64,000 nt of DNA, from assembly GCA_964035545.1 (NCBI GenBank), contig OZ037772.1, forward strand, positions 4,430,733 to 4,494,732, in the 5' to 3' direction. This document shows positions 27,640 through 39,403 of this stretch, piece after piece (within the stretch, counting starts at the first letter, position 1; every line of letters starts with the position of its first letter). Both the position numbers and the translations under genes were made by a program. The notes under the pieces were generated by a model. The model made no database searches and was not told where the DNA came from. It saw only the letters and a list, made by a program, of their open reading frames with translations. This DNA comes from Bugula neritina. Taxonomy: Eukaryota > Bryozoa > Gymnolaemata > Cheilostomatida > Bugulidae.

Positions 27640-30618
27640 AGGCTAACAAAATATTGTTGATCAGGGCTTCAAAAACTATTTGACACCTTTCTACAAAAAT
27701 ATTTGCATTGTATATATTGAGTAACTAAACACTGAAGAACGCTAATGTCCTAAAGACACATGTGAAAAGTGTCTATCATGTTTTATTTGGATACGACTAC
27801 TTCACTGGTGCCGTTGATATCATGAAATTGTATAACATTGCTCAATTAGCACCAGCGTTGTGTAACATAATTGAAATTATAGTTGTAACAGAAGTAAATT
27901 ATCTGATTATACAGCAATGAGTATTTATTACTTACTGCTGTGGTGTGTTGTGTGAACGTCAGACTAAAATTTTCAATCAAATTGCTTTTTTTGGTACATT
28001 TATGTTAATTAGGAGTTACTTCCCATGCTAACTTTCTTTATTATTTTTTCAGCGTAATTTTTTAGTAACTAACAAAAGGTTTTTGTATATATGTTACAAT
28101 AAAGCTTTAATTACAATAAAATGTTGTTTTAACACTGAGTAGTTTTTTCAACTGTAATTCAAATACTCTTTTACACAAATATGTTTTGTATGTAAATGTA
28201 CCTTTATAGTATTTTCATTTGAGTAATCTTATACTATATTATTTATTACAAGCTGACAGTGCTCTATGATCTTTAGCTTATGGTCCTTATTATTCAATAT
28301 TATTTCTGGATTCAATATTTATTGAGAGTTGCGTCTCTCGGTTCTTTTATAAATATCAACGGCGATATACAGTTATATACAGTTATATACATTTATTTCT
28401 TTTACTATGAATAAAAGCTGATACAATAATTTTAAAATCCTATTTTTAAACATATTATACAGCATTTATTGGCACTACCTGTCACATTATACTATATTAT
28501 TACATAATTCAAACACTGCAATTTTATAAACTTATGTTTCAGCAATATTATTCCAGTTTTCTTCTTGCGTATTAGCAGTTGCCTCTCTTGCATTTTTTTT
28601 GTAAAAGTTAACAGCATTTTTGTTCATGTCATTGATAATTAATAATCAAAACTTTATAAAACTATTTTCGAAATTATTTATCAAAAATAAAATCATGTTT
28701 ATTGAACAGAAGCTTGAGCAAATTTTTTCAATGATATTTTAACACTTTGATATATACAATTATATTGTTATTATCAATCTGTAATTTTGTAAACATAGCC
28801 TGGTTGTGTAGTGGTAGGTCACATATATAAAATTATTTGTAGGTGGCTGCTTAACTGTCAGCCAGTGTATAGCAATAAAACTTTGATACAACACCTTTAC
28901 ATAAACAAGCTCTAAATACTGACTGCCTCTTTACACTTTGTGTTTCAAGGTGCTGCAGGGTTGTTGAACTTGTAAGACTATTCTGTTTTACAAATTATAT
29001 TCAATAAATTGCAGTCTTTTCAAGTTACTTAAGTAAGATATATAATATACTGTCTGAGTGATACACATTATAGTCATAGATCAGTAGTAACTTATAATTA
29101 TCTGACAACACTTCTAGAATCACTCAGTAAAACTTTCACCTACCACATTATTTAGTTTAATTGGAGAATTTTAAATATAATAGTTCATCAAATTTATAAT
29201 TTGTCTAACAATTGACAATACAGTGTTTTTTTCAGTATAGTTTTTGATTGCAATTAACCAATTAGTTATTAAAAGCAATTGCTGTCGCCTGGTCTAACCT
29301 GATCATCCAGCTACTTAAGCAGCTGCACATTGTAGGCTGTAATAAATGAGAGCAGGTTATGACAACAACTGAATTATCTTCTCTTGTTTTCTCCATGCTG
29401 TAGTTGACAAATCATCCTTGTTTAGACAGTATTTATACACTTGTCTCAAGAATACTTACATGTACATGTATAGTGTAGTGGAAGATGTTTCACCACTCAC
29501 AAGTCATAAAAATCCTCTACAACACATGTACATTGAAGAGGAGAATATAAGTTTCCATATATAACTGTATCATGCAGTTATAATGTATAAAAAGCAGAGG
29601 CTGTAGGCCACAATAGAATAGTCTTGTCTACCGAACATCCCATTTCTAATAACTCCATCTGCTGGAAATATTTTTTAGACAACGAAACCTAACTTTGGGA
29701 TTTTCTCTAAAGGTATAAATTGTAGGGAATACCAATTTTGGAATACTCTCTATAAGAGGTAGTTGTAGGGCCTACTCTCTAACCACTTCTAAAGCAGGCA
29801 AGTATCTGAGCAATTACAGTATTTTTATTCTGAGAATGATATCAATAAAAGGAGTGGAAGTGATTGAATAGCTAGTAACCCCTACATTTAGTAAAACTTC
29901 TTGCTTATATACAACATTTTTTGATCATTTGTTTATATGACGAGAGTTTGTCAAATGCTACATAAACAGTACTTAAAATGATGCCATAGACATTAGTGTA
30001 GTCTCACAATATTTGAATTATTAGATAACTACATTAACTGCTCAAAATTGTTATCAATTGGCCACAGCATTGGCTACTCATTTACTTTTAGAGTTACTTC
30101 CCCTGTTAAATTTTTAAAGCTTTTGTAGTTTGATATGCTAGCTAAATTCTTACTTATCGATTGAGCCTGATTAGAAAACAACTCAAAGTCAAATATTTCT
30201 TTTAATTAAAGATATGACATAAGTTTCGTAAATTAAAAAGAAACATTTCAACATTCAACATTTGAATTTGTTTTAGAATATGGTTGTCCATTCAATAGCT
30301 TATGTAATTGTATATCGTGTAGCACAGTTGATATACTATTTGGCAATGGCTTGCAATTTGAGTAGCAAAACAAGCTCCTATCAAAATACATAGCATCCGT
30401 CATAAAATAAGAAAACTCAATTGGAAAATATACGTAGGACCACCTTCTAAAACTCTATAAAATATAATGTAAAATATTGCAGTATGATATCTTTACAAAC
30501 TACCACTCTCTGATAATTCATCTCAACTGCTATTATATGTATTAAAATAGGATAGTTAAATGTTGAGGTTTAGTTACAGGGGTATTAACTAATGGGTTCC
30601 TTTAATATGTGTACCAGG
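27640..30618. other. 3 kb without a recognisable gene
   Basis: AT-rich DNA with stops in all frames, some polyA/T runs and no long repeat visible by eye. Confidence 0.6.
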
Positions 30619-30762
30619 TGTTATGTTTTTCAGAATTAGGGTTGATATGCAATCCAGAGAGTCTAATTACTTGCTATAGAACTACACGTAACTACACTCC
30701 TATTCCGGGTCAATTACGCGACCCTGCGTACTGTGCTGCTGGTAGCTCCACGAGCCACCACA
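30619..30762 (-). repeat. gypsy B 3' LTR, internally deleted (144 bp)
   Basis: Matches both ends of the 654-bp LTR but lacks about 510 internal bases, with some 20 unmatched bases at the junction near 30687-30706. Confidence 0.85.
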
Positions 30763-30785
30763 CCGCCCCCAGCAGAAAGCCCTCT
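30763..30785 (-). promoter_or_regulatory. gypsy B polypurine tract
   Basis: On the minus strand GCTGGGGGCGG sits immediately before the 3' LTR start (TGTGGTGG), where second-strand priming occurs in LTR elements. Confidence 0.6.
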
Positions 30786-31049
30786 TTCTGATATAAAAAA
30801 TATTTCTTCATTACCCACATACATTAGTAGACAAAATTGGAAAAAGACAATATATAAGATATACAATAACAGACAGAGTCATTATAACGGCAGGCTACAT
30901 ACAATTGGCCAGCTATAGAGGAGGAATACCGGCTAGCTGTAGTATTGGACAAAGAGTCGAACTGTCGAGCAATCAAGCATTTACACGATAGTCTTGGGTC
31001 TCCCAAGACGACGAAGTTGTGGATTATTCCGGGCAACAGAACCAGAGTC

Positions 31050-31651
31050 AGTGTTGGGCACGCCGATGTTTGGCTTGGCATGTACGTAGCTTCCGTTTAA
31101 TCCGGCCCACCGATCCTTTTAGCTGGAAGAGCCCCGTCGTGGTATCAAGCAGGTCCGGTGCTAACTGGGTAATTTTCTCTTGCAGGCAGAGGAGGCGTTC
31201 CTCCACTGTGGCCAGGCGAGCAGGGTCCGGGAACGGTGTCCGTCTGCGGCGCAGAGGGGAACTGGGAGACTTGGTTTGTCTCTTCGTCGGGGTAGGGGAG
31301 ACCTCTTCTTCTTCGAGATAGGCAAACTCTTCGGGGGGAAAATGCAATCTGAGGGCGGTCAGATACCAATGGAGATTGTTGCCTGGCATAGTCTAGTACG
31401 CGCTGGAAATCTGAGGTCAAGACGGCTAACAACATCGCCTTCTTTACTAGGGGTCGTATCAGAGTTAGGAATTCTGGATAGAGTTTGGCATCCACTACGT
31501 AATTCTCGCCGGAGAAACAGCCCGTCGCTCGATGTCTGGTGACGGGGTAGAGGTAGACATCATTGTATCCACAGGGGCAGAATGTGAGTAGGAGATGGGC
31601 GTTGACATGTAGCTTCAAGGAGCGGTGAGAGGCACATTCTTCGTCACATAT
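31050..31651 (-). pseudogene. gypsy B extra ORF (ORF3), zinc-finger protein
   Basis: Homologue of the 2149-2895 ORF of element A. It keeps the C2H2 histidines (LHVNAH), TFCPCG, CFSGENYVVD and a Tyr/Phe-rich follow-up. A TAG at 31652-31654 falls between the two finger cysteines (Cys-stop-Ile-Cys), so the N-terminal half is disconnected. Further 3', in a second frame (31389-31048), lie a basic KRQTKSPSSPLRRRR stretch and a coiled-coil-like LATVEERLLCLQEKITQL. No membrane or signal segments. Confidence 0.7.
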
Positions 31652-31689
31652 CTAGCACCGCGTCCGTCCTCTGGATCCCCAGGCCGTTT

Positions 31690-32028
31690 CTATCTGCTCC
31701 TCTGTTTCCGGCGACACCCACCGCCAACGGCGGCGCAGTGGCTCAGGCCGGTCACCATTGGCATACTCCTCAGAATGCGGAGCAGGAAGTGCTCTATCCC
31801 GTACCCTGGTTGCATCGGGTCGAGTGTAATCTGAAAAAGTTGGATAGACACCTGTCCTGAGCGCTCAATCTTGTACGTATGGTTGGGCATAGCCTCGACG
31901 ATCATGTAGGGTCCCACGAACTTAGGCTGTAACTTAGCCGCCTGTCCGCGACGCCTACGGTAATTGACCATCCACACCTTATCCCCCGTTTGGTAGAGGG
32001 GTGGTTCCTCGGAATCTTCGTGTCGCAC
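31690..32028 (-). pseudogene. gypsy B integrase C-terminal tail
   Basis: Same frame as the preceding ORF after one stop codon. QTGDKVWMVNYRRRRGQ, LQPKFVGPYMIVE and YKIERSGQVSIQ are the DNA-binding tail also found in element A. After VSIQ the two elements diverge completely, so one has a rearranged pol end. Confidence 0.85.
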
Positions 32029-32031
32029 CTT

Positions 32032-32952
32032 CTACTGCTGTTCGCGCAGTATATCGTGTGCGGCCTTCATCCGTTCCACTAGTTCACTGGCATACTCGTG
32101 AATCGAGTTGTCTAGCTCTGGAACGTGGTAGGTGAGATGGTCAGGTACACGGGTCTCTCTCCCGAGCATCAAGAGGTTTGGGGTCTCACCAGTACTGGTG
32201 TGTGGGGTGCTACGGTATGTGCGCATGACCTGCGGCAACACCGTGTCCCATTCCTCTTGACTGCGTCCAAGGAGGAGACTCCGGAGCGCATCACCTAGCA
32301 TCCGGTTGTTGCGCTCCACCACCCCATTACCTTGTGGGTGATAGGGGGTGGTCCTGCTCTGATTTATTCCCCAGAGGCGGCAAACGTCGCTCATCAGTTG
32401 AGACTGGAATTGAGCGCCTTGATCAGAGTGTATCTGCTCGGGGAGATCGAAATAACAGAATACATGTTGGTCTAGTACCCTGGCCACTGTTGGGGCTGAC
32501 GAATCTGGGATAGCCGGAGCATCCGCCCACCTAGTAAAGTGGTCGGTCAATACTAAGATCCAATTATTGCCTCTGGGGGTCAGGGGCATGAGTCCGACCA
32601 GGTCAACAGCTACCACTTGCCATGGCCTGCCAGCATATAGCCTCCGCCGTCCCGCTTCACCAGGGAGACGGCCATGCTTACTGGCCTGGCAGATTTCGCA
32701 CTGCTTTACTCTGAGCCGGACATCCCGCCCCATGTTGGGCCAATACCACCGGAGTTGCAATTTGGAAATCACTCTCTTGACCCCTGCGTGGGCCTGTTTG
32801 TGAGTGTCCCAGATTAACTCACGGCACTGGGACAGACCACCCTTTTTCTCTCCGGGTGTCTGCCGTTGGCAGCTAGAGAGATGGTCAATAGACCATCTTG
32901 CCCGATCCTCAGCGAGTCCCAACGCTGGCAGACTTGCCGGAACTAGGCCCAT
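32032..32952 (-). pseudogene. gypsy B integrase (zinc-binding domain and core)
   Basis: 306 codons. The first 45 are out of frame compared with element A (a base is missing near GCCGTGAGTTAATC). From RELIWDTHKQAHAG the zinc-binding H..H...C..C is complete (CEICQASKHGR). DDE catalytic residues: VAVDLVG, HSDQGAQF and VVERNNR. The frame is cut by TAG at 32029-32031, where element A has TGG, and continues after it. Confidence 0.9.
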
Positions 32953-35399
32953 CCCTGCTGTATGCGTTCCTCGCTGGGTCGTCGCCTGTCCTTTTTGGCT
33001 CGATATATGTCTGCCACTACCCCAGGCAACTCCTCTTGGAGCTTCTTTAGCTCCTGGACATTATCGGCCAGTACAGGATTGGGGCGGAGGTTCTGTACAA
33101 CCTCCAGGGACTCGTCAACCTCCTGCCTGAGTTGACCTTGGTCCCAGTCAAACGGTGCTCCGTGGTGAGCCAACGTCTCTAACTCGCATCGCGGGGGACC
33201 TCCGTCCCTCCTCTCGATGTTGAGACACTGTTTGCAACCTCTATCAGGTTGGCGGCTCAACCCATCCGCATTGCTGTGTCTCTTGCCCGGTCGATGTTCG
33301 ATCCGGTACGAGAATTCAGCTAGGATTTCGAGCCACCGGGCAACCTGACTAGAGGGCTCTGCTCTCTTGCACAGCCAGATCAGCAAGGCATGATCCGTAC
33401 GCAGCCGGAACTTCCTGCCGTATAAGTATGGTCTGAAGTGCTTCACTGACTTGATTACTGCCAGCAGCTCCTTGCGGGTAGTGCAGTAATCCCGTTCAGT
33501 GGGTGATAGAGACTTGCTGTAGTAGGCTACTACTACCTCTTGGCCTTCCTGCACTTGTGACAGCACAGCGCCAACATTTTGGTCACTGGCGTCAGTGTCG
33601 AGGATGTACTTCAGAGTGGGGTCTGAGTAAGCCAAGATGGGCGCCGTTAGCAGGCAGCCCTTGAGGCGGTCGAACGCTCCTTGTTTGACTGGGGTCCACT
33701 GCCACGTCACTCCCTTTGCGGTGAGCCGGTTTAACTTCTGTGCTATGCCCGCAAAGTCTGGTATGTATTGCCTGTAATACCCTACCAGCCCCAAGAAAGC
33801 CCGGAGTCCGGTCAAGTCTTGGGGGGTAACCCAGTCTTCTATTGCCCGTACCTTCTCGGGATCCGTCGCCATGCCGTTTTGGCCGACAAAGTGCCCCAGG
33901 TACTTAACTTTCGGCTGTAATAGAGCGCACTTGGAAGGTTTGAGCTTAAGACCTGCACCTCGGAGTCTCTCAAAGACCTCCTGCAGACGACTGACGTGCG
34001 TCTCAAAGTCTGGGGAGATCACGATGACATCATCGAGGTAGATCAGCAGTGTCTTCCAATGAAGCCCGCTGAGGACTTGCTCCATCAGCCTCTGGAAGGT
34101 GGCTGGGGCGGAGGTTAACCCGAAAGGCAATACCTTCCACTTCCACAACCCGTCCCGTGTGATAAACGCCGCTTTCTCCTGGGTGTCGGGACTCAGAGGA
34201 ACTTGCCAATAGCCACTCAGCAAGTCTAACGTACTGAAGTACTTGCTGCCGGCTAGGGCGTCCAATGACTCGTCAATACGAGGTAGAGGGTAGGCGTCCT
34301 GTATGGTTACGCTATTGAGTTTGCGGTAGTCCACACAGAACCGCCAACTGCCGTCTTTCTTCCGGACCAGTACGACCGGCGAGCTCCACGCACTATGGGC
34401 GGACTCTATGAGGCCACGGTCCAGAAGATCCCGTACTTGTCGGCTAACCTCCTTCTCCTTTTCCGGCCCCAGCCTGCGTGTGGGTTGCCGGACAGGGACC
34501 GTCCCTGCAGTCAGCGGTATTTCGTGTCTGACAACTCCAGTCAGCCCCACGTCATGATCTCCGCTGCTGAACACATCACCGTAGTTGCGTAGCAACTTTG
34601 CCATAGCTTGGCGTTCTTTGTTGCTCGCGCAGCCGCCACAGGCTGTATCATACAACTCCCGGAGATGTGCTAGGACTGTCCCGCGCCCTTGAGTAGGGCA
34701 CCGCGGGAATGCCTCCGTCGCATCACCAAGCGACGGGCCCACGTACTCCTCTTGGACAGAGTGAAAACGGCCCAACATAGTCCCAGCCAGAAGCTTGACA
34801 GACTCGGTAAAGGGGTTGACGCACTGCACTAAAATCTCCCCTTGCTCAGTCAGCTGATTCAGACTGCTGGCAAATTGGATCCTTTCGTGTGCGCTTTCGA
34901 CTACCCCGAGTCCAGAGATCCAGCTATTATTCACCCTGCAGTGAATGGTAGCCCGGGAGCAGCCTGGTATGGTACGGTTGCGTACCACCTGCACACCTCC
35001 CACTAAAGGGCGGCCTAACTTGTCGACGCAGGTGAGTTTTCGCCCAAACATCAACATCGCAGATTTACTAAAATCGATGTGACATCCGTGCCGTCTTAGG
35101 AATGGCATCCCGAGGATGGCGTCCTCCTTGAGCTGACTGACGATAAACGTCTCTTGGATCGTTTGATCTTGGACCCGTCCCGTCAGCTCAATTCTACCAT
35201 AGAAGGAAAAGCATGACCCGTCAGCTAGGGTGCCATACTCCCCCTCGTATGGTTCCATCTCGCCCCTGACCCTAGCACTGAGGGTGTCGAAGAGTTGGCG
35301 GCATAAGAGGTTCGTGGTACAGCCCGAATCAATGAGAAAAGTAACAGCTTTGCTTTCCAGTTTACCGGGCAAGAAATAGCTGTTCCCATGGGGCTGCAC
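32943..35399 (-). CDS. pol: gypsy B pol: protease, reverse transcriptase, RNase H
   Basis: 818 codons. Aspartic protease active site FLIDSGCTTNLL (D24). Reverse transcriptase from about residue 290: WSSPVVLVRKKDG, VDYRKLN, FSTLDLLSGYW (D392), YLDD (454-457), all catalytic aspartates intact. RNase H/connection: LDTDASDQNVGAVL and TTRKELLAVI, ending GKRHSNADGLSRQ. The frame continues into the pre-integrase linker and stops at 32943, where the integrase carries on in another frame (single-base indels compared with element A). The RT itself looks undamaged. Confidence 0.95.
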   Translation of the reverse strand: MQPHGNSYFLPGKLESKAVTFLIDSGCTTNLLCRQLFDTLSARVRGEMEPYEGEYGTLADGSCFSFYGRIELTGRVQDQTIQETFIVSQLKEDAILGMPFLRRHGCHIDFSKSAMLMFGRKLTCVDKLGRPLVGGVQVVRNRTIPGCSRATIHCRVNNSWISGLGVVESAHERIQFASSLNQLTEQGEILVQCVNPFTESVKLLAGTMLGRFHSVQEEYVGPSLGDATEAFPRCPTQGRGTVLAHLRELYDTACGGCASNKERQAMAKLLRNYGDVFSSGDHDVGLTGVVRHEIPLTAGTVPVRQPTRRLGPEKEKEVSRQVRDLLDRGLIESAHSAWSSPVVLVRKKDGSWRFCVDYRKLNSVTIQDAYPLPRIDESLDALAGSKYFSTLDLLSGYWQVPLSPDTQEKAAFITRDGLWKWKVLPFGLTSAPATFQRLMEQVLSGLHWKTLLIYLDDVIVISPDFETHVSRLQEVFERLRGAGLKLKPSKCALLQPKVKYLGHFVGQNGMATDPEKVRAIEDWVTPQDLTGLRAFLGLVGYYRQYIPDFAGIAQKLNRLTAKGVTWQWTPVKQGAFDRLKGCLLTAPILAYSDPTLKYILDTDASDQNVGAVLSQVQEGQEVVVAYYSKSLSPTERDYCTTRKELLAVIKSVKHFRPYLYGRKFRLRTDHALLIWLCKRAEPSSQVARWLEILAEFSYRIEHRPGKRHSNADGLSRQPDRGCKQCLNIERRDGGPPRCELETLAHHGAPFDWDQGQLRQEVDESLEVVQNLRPNPVLADNVQELKKLQEELPGVVADIYRAKKDRRRPSEERIQQGWA

Positions 35400-35701
35400 C
35401 TGAACTCTCTCTTCAGGCCTTACTCTCGCAGGGAGTACCTCCCTCGCTTTGGGTCGCGAAGGAGGTCTCCTGGGATGGTGGTAAGTGGGCCTCGGAGGCG
35501 CCGAGGCTAGATTTCCAGCTACCTTTGTTGGCTCCTATCCAGATTCTTGGGCTGGTAGCCCGTCGAATCGATTGTGGAGGGGCACGGAAAAGGCGGCGGT
35601 GGGGCGGAGCCCCTTGCTGGTCCGTCGCGGCTGTTGCCACTGTTGGTCGCCAGCACGCGGCACCCGTCTGGGTGACCTGCGTTTCTTCTTTCCTGGAGAT
35701 T

Positions 35702-36655
35702 TCATCGTCGGCCCGCAGGAGGTGGGAACATCTGCGGGCCGCGGTAGTTTAACCCCGGAGTTGGGAAGGGACAGTACCTGCGAAAATGTCCTTGATTTCC
35801 GCATTCCCAGCAAAAACTGACCGTTTCCCCCGGTGGCAGCGCCGGTGGCCGTACGGGCTCAGCAACGGTACCTACTGGGGTTTGAGGTGTCAGTGTTGCT
35901 ATCAGTTTAGCCAGCATGTCTGTCAGTTCAGTGACTTTCGATGCTGTCGCTAACTGAGCCACGGCAGCCGTGGCGGAGGTTTCCTCCTCTCGTCCCGCTG
36001 CCGTGTCCGCGCGGTCTACCTCCACTTGACAGGAGCTCCAATGACTTTTATGCATCTGATTGGCTAGGAGGTAAGCTTCCCCTTTCGTCAGAGCATCTTT
36101 AACGGTGGTGACTCCCCTAGCTAGAAACTGGTGGTGGAGACCCAGATCGTCGACAGATGCTATGAAGGCGTCAAGGGTATACCTCTCGCGGTTGACTGGG
36201 GGCAAATCGCTGTATGCGATCTGTGCCAGCTTCATGACCGCGGCGGCATGTTCCCGCAGCGGGGTGTGGGGATCACGCCGCAACCTCTGCAATCGGGCCC
36301 GGGCATCTGTAGCAGAGAGGCCGAAGCGGGCCCGCAGAGAAGCAAAGATATTATCAATGTCTACGCCCAGCCCATAAGGCTTGGCTTTGTCCATCAATGC
36401 CATTCTAAGCTTCAGCAAGGCCACCCTAGGGGGCCACTGGGCGACCTCCATTACGTCGCTAAACTCTTGGTTGAATTGCTCCACCTTCTCTTCGCCCGTG
36501 AAGGTGGGCGCCTTTAACCGGTAGCGGTCTTCAGTTAGTTCCCGCGGAACCCTTCGCTCTTCTACTACATGGTTGACAGGCATTGTCTCTATAGCTTTGT
36601 CTCTACGCTCACCTTCTACTGCCGGTGGTTGCGTTCCAGCATTTTCAGTCTCCAT
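35702..36655 (-). CDS. gag: gypsy B gag
   Basis: 317 codons with the capsid-like gag fold region (APTFTGEEKVEQFNQEFSDV near residue 50, LLKLRMALMDKA near 85, then LRRDPHTPLREHAAAVMKLA) and one CCHC knuckle near residue 280 (CWECGNQGHFRRYC), which packages element RNA into virus-like particles in the cytoplasm. The start is the first Met, 34 bases inside the 5' LTR. The frame closes at 35702; the 300 bases before pol are split among frames, so the gag-pol transition is damaged or needs frameshifting. Confidence 0.9.
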   Translation of the reverse strand: METENAGTQPPAVEGERRDKAIETMPVNHVVEERRVPRELTEDRYRLKAPTFTGEEKVEQFNQEFSDVMEVAQWPPRVALLKLRMALMDKAKPYGLGVDIDNIFASLRARFGLSATDARARLQRLRRDPHTPLREHAAAVMKLAQIAYSDLPPVNRERYTLDAFIASVDDLGLHHQFLARGVTTVKDALTKGEAYLLANQMHKSHWSSCQVEVDRADTAAGREEETSATAAVAQLATASKVTELTDMLAKLIATLTPQTPVGTVAEPVRPPALPPGETVSFCWECGNQGHFRRYCPFPTPGLNYRGPQMFPPPAGRR

Positions 36656-36665
36656 CTTGGATGTG

Positions 36666-36688
36666 CACTATCCCACCGCTGCCACCAC
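36666..36688 (-). promoter_or_regulatory. gypsy B primer-binding-site region
   Basis: Directly inside the 5' LTR the minus strand reads GTGGTGGCAGCGGTGGGATA. A TGG-initial segment one or two bases from the LTR is the expected tRNA primer site. I did not identify the priming tRNA. Confidence 0.5.
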
Positions 36689-37342
36689 TGTTATGTTTTA
36701 CAGAATTAGGGTTGATATGCAATCCAGAGAGTCTAATTACTTGCTATAGAACTACACCAGGATAAGTCGAGTGAACGAGTATATATTTTAAACACAATAA
36801 TACATTACAAAAACGATACAAATACATTTGACAATTCCACACATTTAGACTATTGTTGTGAGTTTTAGCACAATTATCAAGCGTGGATTGCCTGCGTATT
36901 AAGTTTCAATTTAACTAGCAACTACTAACAGAGCTTGCGTACGATAATCGTTATTTAATTCGATAAACATAATTATAACAGTATGTCAAAACCACAATAC
37001 ATCAGTCAATTATAACACGTCTTACTACTACGAGCCCCTGCTCTCAACACACATGGTTTCTGCTAGCTAACCCGCGAACAGTCACTTGACCGGAACCTTG
37101 TCTTCCGGTCCTTCTGATTGGATAGTAAAACATAGTTATAAGTATTCCCAAACAGGAGGAGACAAATGCATTATTATGCTATGTAATCCCATTACACTAT
37201 TCAACACTCTAACTTCGACTAACTAACAGCGGGAAAACTACTACTGCTGCTAACTATTAAAACCGCTAATTGGCTGTCATTGTTCCAGGTCAATAACGCG
37301 ACCCTGCGTACTGTGCTGCTGGTAGCTCCACGAGCCACCACA
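36689..37342 (-). repeat. gypsy B 5' LTR (654 bp)
   Basis: Shares its first and last 65-70 bases with 30619-30762. On the element's strand it begins TGTGGTGGCTCGTGG and ends ACATAACA. Confidence 0.9.
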
Positions 37343-38254
37343 CTGGAACACAGGAAATATATCCACTATATGTATGCAGTGTGTATAGTTTATAGAAATG
37401 GGCTAGCATTGCTGCTTAAACTTCCTGTTGATTTTGCTTCCAATTCAAACTTCTGAACCTCCATTTGCAGTAGGAGGGGTAGCAGCTAGAGTAGAGTGAA
37501 TATTAGACACATGGATGTAGAAGTAAACTTAGATTATAGAGTGTAGTGTGGATAAATATTATATGATTTAAAATAAAAAGTTACAGATATACATTTACTG
37601 TAACTATTGGAAAACAAGAAAACAGTTCAAAAAGCTGTTCACAAACTGCTAGAAATTGTTATTTTCTGTTCTCTTCGGTAGCAGTTGCTCACTGCTCGCT
37701 ACAGATTCCAGGTCGTTGAAGACGATGTGGGTTGTAACTGTGATCCCATTATCTCAATCAAATTCTTTCTAGGACATTTACAATATATTTTTATAATCAT
37801 GTACTTTTTTGTATATAATACTGTTTTTTATGGTTTTATTTCCATTACTGATACTTCCCTACCTTTGTTGGAGTTATCAGAAAGTGGACTTTCTGCTGGA
37901 GAGGGGGTGATAGTTGGTGAAAGTATACCCCCCAGTACCTCATGCTAAACATAACTATATACCTATAGATTATAGTGCCACGCATATCTATTTTGAACTT
38001 CGCTATAACTCCGCAATGACACCGCCGGAACCCTGTCTCACCCAATAAGGATATACTCTGTGTATATATAAACGATGCCTTCAGGCGCCCAGCCCAGTCT
38101 TGACATTAGTAACTAGACAATCTAGGTTAACTATGTTGTAAATCATGCGTATATATTTTGCTTTACTAAATATAGTGGTGGATTTTGGAGGTTGCTTTTT
38201 ATATGTTATATTCAGTCTTGTGTGCTTCATTCAGTCTCGTACAGAGTGTGAGAA
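37343..38254. other. no gene seen
   Basis: The 87-codon frame at 37685-37948 has no recognisable motif. Confidence 0.5.
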
Positions 38255-38580
38255 ATAATTTTGCTCCCACTGGGAATCGAACCCGAGTCCTTTGGCTTGC
38301 AAGCAAGTGTGCTAACCATTACACCACGGAGGCCACTGGGTAAACTCAACACTACATCCCACCCAGTTCTCTGAACTCCACTGGCCTATTCACTACTCCT
38401 TCAGTATTCAGGCTCCCTTGGCCACCCAACTCTCTCAGTGTAGGTATATACTTCACTAAAGGCCGAAATGGCTTGAAAAATAATTTTTCCTTTATTGGGA
38501 ATTGAACCCGAGTCCTTTGGCTAGCAAGCAAGTGTGCTAATATTACACCACGGGGGGGGGGGGACTGGGTAAACTCAACA
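38255..38580 (-). repeat. tRNA-derived SINE, two heads
   Basis: On the minus strand 38335-38264 reads like a tRNA 5' half and T arm (GTGGTGTAATGGTTAGCAC; GGGTTCGATTCCC), giving pol III A and B boxes. A second, more diverged head lies at 38494-38556 and ends in an 11-G run. The acceptor and anticodon stems do not close, so it is not a functional tRNA gene. The sequence between the heads also occurs inside the A repeats (8690-9005). Confidence 0.65.
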
Positions 38581-38599
38581 CTATACTATATGTAATACT

Positions 38600-39400
38600 T
38601 TATGATTGTGTTCGTTTTTCGTTTATATTGTGATTTGTTCTATGGTATGTGATGATTTATAATACAGTTCTTCATCAAAGGATCAGCTAGTTCGGTTACT
38701 TCCATAACCTCTCAAGAAGATATGCAGTAAACACCAGCGCACAATAATACACTAATCAGTAGTGCACAAAACTACAACAATATTGTATCAATTGTTTTCC
38801 CAGTTGTACTAAGAGGGTTTACAAATCTTGTATATCGTTTGATAAGTTGAATTTCAACATGACAATGTGAATAATTATAACTCAGGAAACCTGAAGCATG
38901 GTCCAGAATTACCTCAAAAATAATATAATCTATGAATCATCATAACATAAGTGCAGCTCAGAAAAGCTATTCTCTGGTACTTGCTTTATTCTCCAGTAAT
39001 CCAACATTACCATTGCTTGAACAAAAAATAATTTACATTTCAGCAGTGACATAGACTTCAAGCAAATGATGACAATGTTCATATATATTCTGATTATTAT
39101 TGTTCCTATGGTAACCAGAAGAACCTCAATATACATTAGATCATTCTATAGTATAGATTTATTAAGAGAACAACTCCCAAATAACAGAAATATATACATA
39201 ACTTTATATTGCTGTACATGCAGAGCAACAAGAAATAAGAATGCCTGAAGTCTGTTGTATGTATCGACTAGTAACTACTGAATTAAAAATAGAGCTCAAT
39301 GGAGAAAAGTAAGAATTAAAAATCTTATAATTATTATTATACAATATCTCAAACATTATATATAAAAATAAATGAGATTAGAATAAAACAAGCCTATCCG
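38600..39400. other. no gene seen
   Basis: Short frames only; this includes the presumed 3' flank of TMEM230. Confidence 0.5.
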
Positions 39401-39403
39401 AGA

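Larger units (their letters stand above)
30619..37342 (-). mobile_element. Ty3/gypsy LTR retrotransposon B
   Basis: Full-length element on the minus strand. 5' LTR 37342-36689, gag 36655-35702, pol 35399 to about 31690 (protease, RT, RNase H, integrase), extra zinc-finger ORF about 31651-31050, 3' LTR 30762-30619. LTR ends are TG...CA. The order PR-RT-RH-IN identifies Ty3/gypsy. It is inactive: at least two frameshifts at the pol/integrase border, a TAG in integrase (32029-32031), a TAG in the extra ORF, and a mostly deleted 3' LTR. No matching target-site duplication was seen (CCAGG on one side, CTGGA on the other). Confidence 0.95.

Noticed and set aside
38264-38335. tRNA gene on the minus strand
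   Set aside because: A- and B-box-like segments are good, but acceptor and anticodon stems do not pair; a diverged copy lies 230 bases away, so it is a SINE head.
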